The notes below the pieces were generated by a model, which saw nothing but the letters and a program-made list of their open reading frames with translations, was not told the DNA's origin and did not search any database. The position numbers and the translations under genes are program-made. From a virus, in IMG/VR virus record IMGVR_UViG_3300032561_001927, positions 1 to 37,516 of that record: a stretch of 37,516 bases of DNA; one strand, given 5' to 3'. Below are positions 7,949 through 13,802 of the stretch, piece by piece; positions within the stretch are counted from its first letter, which is position 1; every line of letters starts with the position of its first letter.

Positions 7949-8251
7949 TCAGCCTCCCACCGCCAGGCGGCGGGCATTGCTGTCGAGCTGGGCGCCCCAA
8001 TCTTCGACGCTGGCCTTGGCGGACGCCAGAGGGGCGGTGGTGGCGGGATTGGCCGGAGCGTGTTCGCCGCCGGCGGCGATCCAGCGCTCGATCGCCGCCG
8101 GGTCCCAACGGGCGCCGGACATATTGCCCAGCACCGGACCGGGCAGCGGATTGACCGGGTTGGCCTCCAACTCCTTCTGGCGCTTGTAGAGCTTCTCCAC
8201 CGTGAGGCCGAGCATGCGGGCGAGTGCGGCGCGGGTGATCAGGTCGGCCAT
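7949..8251 (-). CDS. Small HTH (AlpA/excisionase-like) DNA-binding protein, 100 aa
   Basis: The N-terminal 60 residues read as a MerR/AlpA-like winged helix: ITRAALARMLGLTVEKLYKR (helix-turn-helix), a Pro-rich wing and a final ARWDPAAIERWIAAGG helix. The rest (PANPATTAPLASAKASVEDW...) is a flexible tail. Proteins of this build in integrase operons often act as excisionases (recombination directionality factors) or small regulators, so this is the best Xis candidate here. The ATG at 8251 follows GGAG by 8 nt and sits 1 nt after the stop of the preceding gene. Confidence 0.72.
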   Translation of the reverse strand: MADLITRAALARMLGLTVEKLYKRQKELEANPVNPLPGPVLGNMSGARWDPAAIERWIAAGGEHAPANPATTAPLASAKASVEDWGAQLDSNARRLAVGG

Positions 8252-8252
8252 G

Positions 8253-8450
8253 TCAGATCTCCAGCGAGGCGGTTTCGCCGGCGACGGTGGCGGCATAGGC
8301 TCGGCGCAGCGCCTCGGCGTATTCCGGCGGGGCGCTGTCGGGGATCCACAGCCCGTCCACCGGGGTGACGGTACCGGCCCTGAGGTCGAGCATGGCGCGT
8401 TCGCGGCCGAGCATGGCGCCGGAGCGGGTCCAGTTGGGAGTGGTGGCCAT
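8253..8450 (-). CDS. Hypothetical phage protein, 65 aa
   Basis: No family recognised. The sequence starts MATTPNWTRSGAMLGRERAM and ends in an amphipathic helix APPEYAEALRRAYAATVAGE. It is predicted soluble, without Cys clusters. GGAG precedes the ATG at 8450. The gaps to the ParB-like gene (5 nt) and to the HTH gene (1 nt) show that it is part of the same transcript. It is short, but codon-phase composition and tight packing support a real gene. Confidence 0.65.
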   Translation of the reverse strand: MATTPNWTRSGAMLGRERAMLDLRAGTVTPVDGLWIPDSAPPEYAEALRRAYAATVAGETASLEI

Positions 8451-8455
8451 GTCGG

Positions 8456-10159
8456 TTACTCCGCTGCTTGACTGGTGGGGATGTCGAGGCGGTCGCAGAG
8501 GTACTGCACCGTCTGGCCGAAGGTGCCACCGGCCAGGGCGGCGGTGTCGGCGGCCGAGAGCTTGATCTCGAAGGCGTCCTCGATCAGCACCGCCGGGTTG
8601 AGGCCGTAATCCTCGACCCAGCGGTCGTCGTCCTCGCACAGATCGGGCGGCTCGGCCCCGGCCCGCAGCTTGGCGGTGCCGACCGCGTCGGCCAGGATGT
8701 CGGCGACCTCGTCGCTGGTGGTGAGCGACACCAGCGGCGGGATGGTGGCGAGGTGTTCGATGTCGATCTGATCGGGCAGCAATACCGGCGGGAACGGCAC
8801 GCGCCAGAGCTTGGAAAGGTGGAGCAGCAGGGGATGCGGCGCGGCGCCGTTGGGCGGCAGATAGAGGCGTTCGGTGACCCAGGCAACCAAGGCCTCGTTG
8901 ACGTTGTCGCTGCCGAGACCCTGCCACACATCCCCGGCGTCGATGGCGCCGGGCTTGAACCCCTTGCGGCCGTCCTTGGCCGGTCCGACCTGATCGCAGA
9001 GATTGCCCAGGATACCGGTGCCCTTGGACAGCATGGCGGTGGGCAGTCCGTCTGCGGTGTAGCTCAGCGGGCCCTGATGGTCATATTGCCCCGGCCAGTG
9101 GTAGAGCCGGTCGATCAGCAGCAGCTTCATGGCGTCGCGCACCGTCATGCAGACCCGCATGGCCTGGCGCCAGGTCTCGATGGCCTGGCGGCGCGCCTCG
9201 ATCCGCTGGTTGATCCGCTCGCGCTCCGCGGCGTAAACGTCCTGGCCGGGGGGCGCCGCGGCGGGATCATGGCGGCGCAGGAAAGCGGGCGGTTCCTCCT
9301 CCTCCGCCCGCGCCTGTCCGCCGATCTCTTCGGCCCGCTGCTGGTAATGCTCGGCCTCGGCCGGCTGCAACGCTCCGACCAGCGGGGCCGGCTTGGGGGC
9401 CTGCACCCGCTCCAGGCAGTCGCTCTGGGTCAGGTGGCCGGCGAGGGCGAGGGCGCGGCTGTCGTCGTCGAGGTTGTCGTGGATCTGCAGGGCGATCTGC
9501 ACTACCCGGCGCCCCATCTTGAGCCGGTCGGCGATGCGGTCGGTGTCCCAGGCCAGTTCGTCGCGCAACCGCGCCAGGGCGGCGGCGCGATCCAAAAAGT
9601 GGACGCCCTCGCGCTGGTGGTTGGCGACCACGGTCACCTCCAGCGCCTCGGCCTCGTCGGCGACCTTGCTGCACGGTACCCCCAACTGGTCGATCTCGTC
9701 GGGGATCTCGCCGGCTTCCTCCAGCCGGACCAGGGCGCGATAGCGGCGACCGCCATCTGCCACCAGGTCAAAGCCGTCGCGGCGCGGATCGGGATAGACG
9801 ATCAGCGGCTGCAACAGGCCGCGATGGGCGATGTCCTCGGCCAGCACGTCGATGGATGCCGGGTCGAAATGGACCCGCTCATTCGCGGGCGACAGCGCCA
9901 GCCGGGCCAGCGGCCGCCGCACGAAGGTGGGATCGGCCGGGGCGGTGGCCGCCGGGGCTTCGCCCAGCAACTGCGACACAGATACGCCGAAATGGCCGGC
10001 GAACTTTTCGATGGTGCTGAGGTCCATGCGACCGCCGCGCTTACGCGACGCGGCGATGGCGGTGCGGTCGAGGCCGGCGGCGAGGCAGGCCGCCCCCTCG
10101 CTGGTGCCGGCGGTCTGGATCAGGGCGAGGACGCGATCGAAGGGGGTGGTGGCGGTCAT
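8456..10159 (-). CDS. ParB/Srx-domain protein with extra N-terminal HTH, 567 aa
   Basis: Residues about 15-66 form a Cro/XRE-like HTH (AACLAAGLDRTAIAASRKRG...FGVSVSQLL). A ParB/sulfiredoxin-type domain follows (about 85-185) with DLVADGGRRYRALVRLE, the CTP-binding GERR-type motif, and VANHQREGVHFLDRAAAL, the second conserved ParB box. A KorB-like HTH is at about 190-250 (LAWDTDRIADRLKMGRRVVQ). The C-terminal 300 residues are unrecognised. Chromosomal ParB binds parS and loads CTP-dependent clamps. Phage and plasmid versions may serve in partition, transcription or as nucleases. No parA is visible. The ATG at 10159 was chosen because it clears the upstream HTH gene by 5 nt; the longer frame overlaps it. 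Confidence 0.85.
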   Translation of the reverse strand: MTATTPFDRVLALIQTAGTSEGAACLAAGLDRTAIAASRKRGGRMDLSTIEKFAGHFGVSVSQLLGEAPAATAPADPTFVRRPLARLALSPANERVHFDPASIDVLAEDIAHRGLLQPLIVYPDPRRDGFDLVADGGRRYRALVRLEEAGEIPDEIDQLGVPCSKVADEAEALEVTVVANHQREGVHFLDRAAALARLRDELAWDTDRIADRLKMGRRVVQIALQIHDNLDDDSRALALAGHLTQSDCLERVQAPKPAPLVGALQPAEAEHYQQRAEEIGGQARAEEEEPPAFLRRHDPAAAPPGQDVYAAERERINQRIEARRQAIETWRQAMRVCMTVRDAMKLLLIDRLYHWPGQYDHQGPLSYTADGLPTAMLSKGTGILGNLCDQVGPAKDGRKGFKPGAIDAGDVWQGLGSDNVNEALVAWVTERLYLPPNGAAPHPLLLHLSKLWRVPFPPVLLPDQIDIEHLATIPPLVSLTTSDEVADILADAVGTAKLRAGAEPPDLCEDDDRWVEDYGLNPAVLIEDAFEIKLSAADTAALAGGTFGQTVQYLCDRLDIPTSQAAE

Positions 10160-10164
10160 GGCCG

Positions 10165-10725
10165 TCACTCCGCCGCATGGGGGAGATGGCTCGGCGGCGC
10201 AGCCGAAGGCAAGCGACGCGACGAATCCGATTCGTCGCGACAATCCGATTCGCTGGCCCCGGTGGTGGCGGCCAGGGCCTTGAGCAGGGCATAGGCGCGG
10301 GCGCGGACCGTGGGGTCGGTGATGGTGTAGTAGGCCCGCACCAGTTCCAGGGTCTCGCGCTTGGCCATGGGGTCGGGTTCGAACGGCACCTCCTCCGGGG
10401 CCAGGCCCGCACCGCCCTTGATGATGGACAGGGGGCTCTGAGCCTGGGTGCTGTCCGACATGTCGTCGTAGAAGAACGACACCGGCACGTCGAGGACGCG
10501 CGACAGGTCATAGAGGCGCGATCCGCCGATGCGGTTGGCGCCGCGCTCGTATTTCTGCACCTGCTGGAAGGTCAGGCCGATGGCCTCGCCCAGCTTCTCC
10601 TGGGACATGCCCAGCAGGGTGCGGCGCAGCCGCATGCGGGCGCCGATATGGACATCGACCGGATTGGGGGCGCCGCTGGCCAGCCGGCCACGGCTGGAAA
10701 CTCTGCGGGTCTTGGTGGTGGACAT
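10165..10725 (-). CDS. XRE-family HTH regulator, 186 aa
   Basis: Residues 25-90 are a classical XRE domain: IGARMRLRRTLLGMSQEKLG, then LTFQQVQKYERGANRIGGSR and LYDLSRVLDVPVSFFYDDM. The sequence closely follows a widespread alphaproteobacterial regulator family. A second helical region (about 120-160) follows. The tail is odd: it contains a dispersed palindrome (10220-10250) that is translated here as Asp/Ser/Arg-rich sequence. The ATG at 10725 has GGAGG upstream. It is the first gene of the leftward operon, directly behind an operator-bearing promoter, so it may be both a product and a target of the switch. Confidence 0.88.
   Translation of the reverse strand: MSTTKTRRVSSRGRLASGAPNPVDVHIGARMRLRRTLLGMSQEKLGEAIGLTFQQVQKYERGANRIGGSRLYDLSRVLDVPVSFFYDDMSDSTQAQSPLSIIKGGAGLAPEEVPFEPDPMAKRETLELVRAYYTITDPTVRARAYALLKALAATTGASESDCRDESDSSRRLPSAAPPSHLPHAAE
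10220..10250. repeat. Dispersed palindromic repeat, copy 1 (inside the XRE gene)
   Basis: GACGAATC-C-GATTCGTC (10220-10236) is an odd palindrome with 8-bp arms. It is followed by GCGACAATCCGATT. Bases 10222-10250 match 13426-13454 at 28 of 29 positions. The repeat lies in the last 90 nt of the XRE coding sequence and is translated. Confidence 0.75.
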
Positions 10726-10759
10726 GGGACAACCTCCATCATGGGATGTGATGGAGGGG

Positions 10760-10810
10760 ATAATCTGTCGGATAAATCAGACTGTCAAGTGCATCATCTG
10801 AAATATCAGA
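10760..10810 (-). promoter_or_regulatory. Leftward early promoter with two operators
   Basis: On the minus strand TTGACA (10783-10788) and GATTAT (10760-10765) are spaced by 17 bp. One TCNGA-N4-TCNGA operator fills the spacer (10768-10781). A second (10797-10810), a nearly perfect palindrome TCTGAAATATCAGA, lies just upstream of the -35 box. Repressor binding would block polymerase. Predicted transcription start is near 10753, giving a leader of about 28 nt with a good Shine-Dalgarno. Confidence 0.78.
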
Positions 10811-10836
10811 CGATGCATTATGTCAGCCTGGCGTCC

Positions 10837-10865
10837 TTGACAGGCTTGGCCCCAGAGCCGATGTT
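10837..10865 (+). promoter_or_regulatory. Candidate promoter of the DUF1640-like gene
   Basis: TTGACA (10837-10842), a 17-bp spacer and GATGTT (10860-10865) lie directly before the ATG at 10872, so transcription would start at or beside the start codon. No TCNGA operator overlaps it, so this gene may be expressed in the lysogen. Confidence 0.4.
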
Positions 10866-10871
10866 GTAGGC

Positions 10872-11111
10872 ATGAGCGCGATACCCTTCGACACCCTCAA
10901 ACTGGCTCGGCGGCTTGAAGCCGCCGGCTTCTCCGCGAAACAGGCCGGCGACACAGCCGAAGCCCTGGCCGAAGCCGTTGGCGAGGAAATGACCACCAAG
11001 AACGATCTGGAAATTCTCAAGCGGGATCTGAAGATCTGGTTCGGGAGTGTTCTGGTCGTCGCCGTTGGCGTCATCCTGGCCGCGATCCGGTATCTTCCCG
11101 CCGCTCACTGA
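10872..11111 (+). CDS. DUF1640-like coiled-coil membrane protein, 79 aa
   Basis: The sequence follows the DUF1640 (CCDC90-like) plan: FDTLKLARRLEAAGFSAKQA, an Ala/Glu-rich helix with EALAEAVGEEMTTKNDLE, a charged coiled coil and one C-terminal membrane segment (WFGSVLVVAVGVILAAIRYL). Such short genes are common in alphaproteobacteria and their phages; the function is unknown. It stands alone on the plus strand between the two early promoters, facing a lipoprotein gene, a position typical of a moron (lysogenic conversion gene). There is little Shine-Dalgarno sequence before the ATG, matching the candidate leaderless promoter. Confidence 0.75.
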   Translation: MSAIPFDTLKLARRLEAAGFSAKQAGDTAEALAEAVGEEMTTKNDLEILKRDLKIWFGSVLVVAVGVILAAIRYLPAAH

Positions 11112-11124
11112 TACCCTGATACCA

Positions 11125-11478
11125 TTAGAAATTTGCAGCCGCTGGCCCAAAAATGAATGTGCCTTCCGTTCCATCATTGAGATGAACGGTCCCGCTGCCG
11201 GCGATCCCGCTCTTTTCTCTGGTGGCGATGATGATGCCTTTCCGCCCGTCGGAGCAGAGCACCTGCATTGTGATTGTCCTGGACGTGTTCCAGGCATTGT
11301 AATCGCCGGAACACATCAGATTTCCGTCCGTCACGCTGAATGATCCTCCGGTTACCATGCTGGCGGTGGTGGTGCCTCGTAAGACTTGACCATGTTGAGC
11401 GATGACAACAACCGGTTCGGTTATGGCGCATCCCGATAGAAATAATCCAAAAACGACGACTGCAAGTATCTTGATCAT
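11125..11478 (-). CDS. Small lipoprotein, 117 aa, probable moron
   Basis: The N-terminus MIKILAVVVFGLFLSGC ends in a lipobox (LSGC), so signal peptidase II should release a protein with a lipidated Cys17. The mature part (GTTTASMVTGGSFSVTDG, MQVLCSDGRKG, SGTVHLNDGTEGTFIFGP) looks beta-rich and has two further Cys that could pair. I chose the ATG at 11478 because GGAGGTGA precedes it and the signal peptide then starts correctly; the ATG at 11496 lies within that ribosome site. Base composition is less GC-rich than its neighbours, suggesting later acquisition. A cell-surface role such as superinfection exclusion is possible but unproved. Confidence 0.72.
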   Translation of the reverse strand: MIKILAVVVFGLFLSGCAITEPVVVIAQHGQVLRGTTTASMVTGGSFSVTDGNLMCSGDYNAWNTSRTITMQVLCSDGRKGIIIATREKSGIAGSGTVHLNDGTEGTFIFGPAAANF

Positions 11479-11486
11479 GACAAGAG

Positions 11487-11732
11487 TCACCTCCATCTAT
11501 GGTTATTAGGCGCATATATGCCTTCATCGCTTGAGTTCGGGGGCATAAATGCCGTGCACTCAAAGGATTCCCCTTCGTAGCTCATCCGGCAGGCGCGGAA
11601 CTTTCCCGTCCAAAGATCAGCCTGAACGAATGAATTGGGATGAACAGAGGGGGCAAATACCCAGCGGTGCGCCAGCATGATTGCTGCGGAAATTGCAATG
11701 GATGAAGCCATTACCGCAAAAACCGCGATCAT
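11487..11732 (-). CDS. Small single-pass membrane protein, 81 aa
   Basis: One N-terminal hydrophobic segment (MIAVFAVMASSIAISAAIML) acts as signal anchor; the rest (HRWVFAPSVHPNSF..., two Cys at FRACRMSYEGESFECTAF) should be periplasmic. Three in-frame ATGs exist; 11732 has AGGAG at ideal spacing and is chosen over 11747 and 11753. The stop codon lies 8 nt ahead of the lipoprotein start, so the two are co-transcribed and may act together at the envelope. The family is unknown. Composition is AT-richer than the phage core. Confidence 0.65.
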   Translation of the reverse strand: MIAVFAVMASSIAISAAIMLAHRWVFAPSVHPNSFVQADLWTGKFRACRMSYEGESFECTAFMPPNSSDEGIYAPNNHRWR

Positions 11733-11785
11733 TTCAATTCTCCTCATGGGCATCACCTTTTAAGAGCAGTTCCGGGCAAATTTTT

Positions 11786-12214
11786 TTAGCCTCCGTTACT
11801 GCCGTCCTTTCGATCCGATCTGGCGCTCGATTTCTCCAGCGCATCAAGAAGGGTAATGGCGGTATCGAGTTGCCCATCCGGTAAATGACGCGCATGAGCA
11901 AGCAGGATGTCGAGCTTGCGCTGTCTGGCCGCATCCTCTGGCGGGTCAATGACGGTCAGGACGGTGGGCTCCTCGCCGGGACCATTACTGATCGTCAGGG
12001 TGTAGCGAGGCGGTTGAACAAGATCGTTGGGGGTACAGCCGAGGGCGTCGGCAATCTTTTGCAGGGTATCGGCCCGTGGATTGATGGAATTGCCCGTCAG
12101 AATATCGGGGATGCATGTGCGTCCGACACCAGCGCGTCGCCCCAGTTCGGCGGCGGTCAGGCCGAGGTGATCCATTCGCGCTTTGATCTCGATGGCTACT
12201 CGATTTTGTGTCAT
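11786..12214 (-). CDS. Short XRE-family repressor, 142 aa
   Basis: Residues 6-68 form an XRE domain: VAIEIKARMDHLGLTAAELG, then GVGRTCIPDILTGNSINPR and TLQKIADALGCTPNDLV. The C-terminal 75 residues (PPEDAARQRKLDILLAHARH, DTAITLLDALEKS) look like a helical dimerisation part. There is no LexA-type S24 peptidase domain, so induction is unlikely to work by RecA-aided self-cleavage. The start is the ATG at 12214; a GTG at 12232 would place the operator inside the gene. Operator 12216-12229 abuts the ATG, so autoregulation is likely. By position this is the best candidate for the binder of the TCNGA operators, although the XRE protein at 10725 is an alternative. Confidence 0.85.
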   Translation of the reverse strand: MTQNRVAIEIKARMDHLGLTAAELGRRAGVGRTCIPDILTGNSINPRADTLQKIADALGCTPNDLVQPPRYTLTISNGPGEEPTVLTVIDPPEDAARQRKLDILLAHARHLPDGQLDTAITLLDALEKSSARSDRKDGSNGG

Positions 12215-12215
12215 G

Positions 12216-12292
12216 TCGGAACTATCCGACACCGGATGTTGAGACTCCAGTCTGAAATCTCAGTTGACATAATCTGATATTTCCGACAATTC
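12216..12292 (+). promoter_or_regulatory. Rightward early promoter and operator cluster of the switch
   Basis: Three TCNGA-N4-TCNGA sites lie here: 12216-12229 (perfect, against the repressor start), 12251-12264 (one mismatch, just upstream of and touching the -35) and 12273-12286 (in the spacer). TTGACA is at 12264-12269; a weak -10 is GACAAT (12285-12290) or the bases 1-2 nt further. The layout matches the leftward promoter at 10760-10810. Predicted transcription start falls within about 3 nt of the ATG at 12299. Confidence 0.75.
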
Positions 12293-12298
12293 TCGGTC

Positions 12299-12538
12299 AT
12301 GAGCGAATTACAGACCCTCCGTGATGAAATAGAGACCTACCTGTCCCGCACCGGGATGGCACCCACCACCTTTGGGCGCAAGGCGGTGGGTGATGCCAAT
12401 CTGGTCAGCCGGGTGCGGACCGAGGCCAATCTGACGCTGCGGACCATCGGACGGGTTCGCCAGTTCATCCGCGACACCATCCCGCACGATTCCTTCACTC
12501 CTGTCGCTGGCCATCTGGAGTCCTCCCATGCCGCCTGA
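12299..12538 (+). CDS. Small Cro-position protein, 79 aa
   Basis: First gene of the rightward operon and opposite the repressor, the place of a Cro protein. The sequence (LRDEIETYLSRTGMAPTTFG, KAVGDANLVSRVRTEANLTL, RTIGRVRQFIRD) follows a short alphaproteobacterial family that looks like a compact HTH fold, with TTFGRKAVGDANLVSRV as the probable turn. No Shine-Dalgarno precedes the ATG and the promoter lies against it, so a leaderless message is likely. It overlaps the next gene by 11 nt. A regulator role is inferred from position and fold-like pattern. Confidence 0.72.
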   Translation: MSELQTLRDEIETYLSRTGMAPTTFGRKAVGDANLVSRVRTEANLTLRTIGRVRQFIRDTIPHDSFTPVAGHLESSHAA

Positions 12539-12932
12539 CCCCTCCCTGGTCTACGCCGCGCAGGGCGGAACTGCGACAGGGAATTCCCCGGTTGCGGGCG
12601 GGGACGTGGATGTGCAGGGACGGCTTTGGGCCGAAGCCCTGAAGCGGCGCTATCCCGGAAAGCGGCGGGGGTCGTTGGATATCAAGGCCTGCGCCGCCGG
12701 TTTCGGTGTTTCGCTCAAAACCGCCGAAGGGTGGGCATCCGGGCAAGCGCCCTTGCGGCGACACCTGGTCGCCGGGTGGCGGCTGCATGGATGGTCGTTC
12801 CTGGCCGAGGTGCTGGGTGATCCGCTGCCGACCCAGGGGGATATCAAGGATCAATTGGCCGAGGCGCGCGCCGATCTGAGGCGCCTCGATCGCCTTTTCG
12901 CGCGCATCGGCGGCGGCGGTGGCCATGAATGA
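12528..12932 (+). CDS. Hypothetical phage early protein, HTH-like, 134 aa
   Basis: The central region (LWAEALKRRYPGKRRGSLDI, KACAAGFGVSLKTAEGWASG) looks like a helix-turn-helix that recognises a site (FGVSLKTAEGWASG as turn and recognition helix), followed by HLVAGWRLHGWSFLAEVLGD. The C-terminus is a coiled-coil helix (IKDQLAEARADLRRLDRLFA) and a Gly tail. GGAG lies 8 nt before the ATG. It overlaps both its neighbours. Likely a DNA-binding early protein; the specific role is unknown. Confidence 0.7.
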   Translation: MPPDPSLVYAAQGGTATGNSPVAGGDVDVQGRLWAEALKRRYPGKRRGSLDIKACAAGFGVSLKTAEGWASGQAPLRRHLVAGWRLHGWSFLAEVLGDPLPTQGDIKDQLAEARADLRRLDRLFARIGGGGGHE

Positions 12933-13030
12933 GGCATCTGCTGCATGCCTTGATCCTGAGTTTCGCCTGGTGGCTGCGGATGGTCTCGTTTTGGCTGATC
13001 GAACTGGTCGAGTGGGACCGTAACCGCTAA
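12929..13030 (+). CDS. Small membrane peptide, 33 aa
   Basis: The ATG overlaps the preceding stop by 4 nt (ATGA). The peptide starts MRHLLHALILSFAWWLRM and continues into VSFWLIELVEWDRNR: one hydrophobic, Trp-rich membrane helix with basic ends. The tight coupling and membrane pattern argue that it is real although very short. The function is unknown; it might affect membrane potential or block superinfection. Confidence 0.55.
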   Translation: MRHLLHALILSFAWWLRMVSFWLIELVEWDRNR

Positions 13031-13045
13031 CAGGGGAGGGGAGGC

Positions 13046-13129
13046 ATGTTGGGATATCCTGATCTGGCCGGAGTGGCGGCGGCGGGTTTCGCCCTGGTGC
13101 TGGCGCTGTCCGGCTGGTTCTGGCCATGA
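13046..13129 (+). CDS. Small membrane peptide, 27 aa
   Basis: A strong GGGGAGGGGAGG precedes the ATG at 13046. The peptide (MLGYPDLAGVAAAGFALVLA, then LSGWFWP) is a single membrane helix. Its stop overlaps the next ATG by 4 nt. It is the second tiny membrane peptide in a row, so the pair may work together. The excellent ribosome site supports translation. Confidence 0.55.
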   Translation: MLGYPDLAGVAAAGFALVLALSGWFWP

Positions 13130-13404
13130 GCGGCGCCGCATCGGGCGCGGCCCTTACGGCGGTGGCGCTGGCCTGCGAGCGGGGAATTTCGTTGCAGGCG
13201 GCGCGCAAGCTTCTGACCCAGGAACCCCTGTTTTCCGGCGCGGTTGCGGGTTCCCCGCCGGAAAGTGCCGGCGCGGCCTTGGACACGCCGCCCGGCTCCC
13301 GGCGCGCAGGCGCCGAATCGAAAGGTTCGGTTGCCGGCGAAGCCGGCCGGGAGGCGGCGGCCGATCCTCCCGCCGCCGCCTCCCATCCTGGTGCGGCGGC
13401 ATGA
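13126..13404 (+). CDS. Hypothetical phage protein with low-complexity tail, 92 aa
   Basis: The first 35 residues (SGAASGAALTAVALACERGI, SLQAARKLLTQEPLF) form helices of moderate complexity; the rest is Ala/Gly/Pro-rich and probably disordered. The gene has 4-nt overlaps at both ends (13126 and 13401), which supports it despite the weak sequence. The tail includes GC-rich palindromic sequence and may be a decayed or expanded region. No function can be assigned. Confidence 0.5.
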   Translation: MSGAASGAALTAVALACERGISLQAARKLLTQEPLFSGAVAGSPPESAGAALDTPPGSRRAGAESKGSVAGEAGREAAADPPAAASHPGAAA

Positions 13405-13802
13405 ACGGCGATGGAACCAAGGCGGCGAATCCGATTCGCCGCGACAATCCGATTGTCCGCTCCGCGTTCCCTGCGGTCCGCCGGGATAATCCGCGCCTGC
13501 TGGAACTGGCCCATGCCCTGGTGTGGGGCAATATCGCCTATCTGATCCATGTGGGCCTGGATGATGCCGGCCTGGCCCGCACCGTGCGGGTGACCATGAT
13601 CCATCCCAACCGGTCGTCATGCGACCTGGTGGATGATTGCGTCACCCTCACCGTCCTGCTGCGGGACTGGCCGTTGGTCGAGCTGGCGGCGCGCAATCCG
13701 GCCAATGCCGGCGCCATGGCGTTTTTGATCCGCCAGGCCCGCGCGGTGGAGATCCAGGCCGGCCCCATCGTGCGCTATGCCCATGGGCTGGTTAAGCCAT
13801 GA
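13401..13802 (+). CDS. Hypothetical phage protein with repeat-encoded N-terminus, 133 aa
   Basis: The body (ELAHALVWGNIAYLIHVGLD, DLVDDCVTLTVLLRDWPLVE) is a globular, helical-looking domain I do not recognise. The N-terminus is unusual: MNGDGTKAA is shared with the terminase-like gene at 17339 (25 of 27 bases), then NPIRRDNPIV is encoded by a double palindrome (13422-13457). The gene has 4-nt overlaps with both neighbours and lies just ahead of the primase-like gene, so it may belong to replication. Confidence 0.65.
   Translation: MNGDGTKAANPIRRDNPIVRSAFPAVRRDNPRLLELAHALVWGNIAYLIHVGLDDAGLARTVRVTMIHPNRSSCDLVDDCVTLTVLLRDWPLVELAARNPANAGAMAFLIRQARAVEIQAGPIVRYAHGLVKP
13422..13457. repeat. Dispersed palindromic repeat, copy 2 (two odd palindromes, in coding sequence)
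   Basis: GCGGCGAATC-C-GATTCGCCGC (13422-13442) is followed at once by GACAATC-C-GATTGTC (13443-13457). Both are perfect around a single central C and both carry AATCCGATT. The left 29 nt match the copy at 10222-10250. The element is translated as NPIRRDNPIV near the start of the gene. Confidence 0.78.

Noticed and set aside
8468-10294. 608-aa open frame opposite the ParB-like gene
   Set aside because: Shadow frame with no recognisable domain; the minus-strand product has clear ParB boxes.
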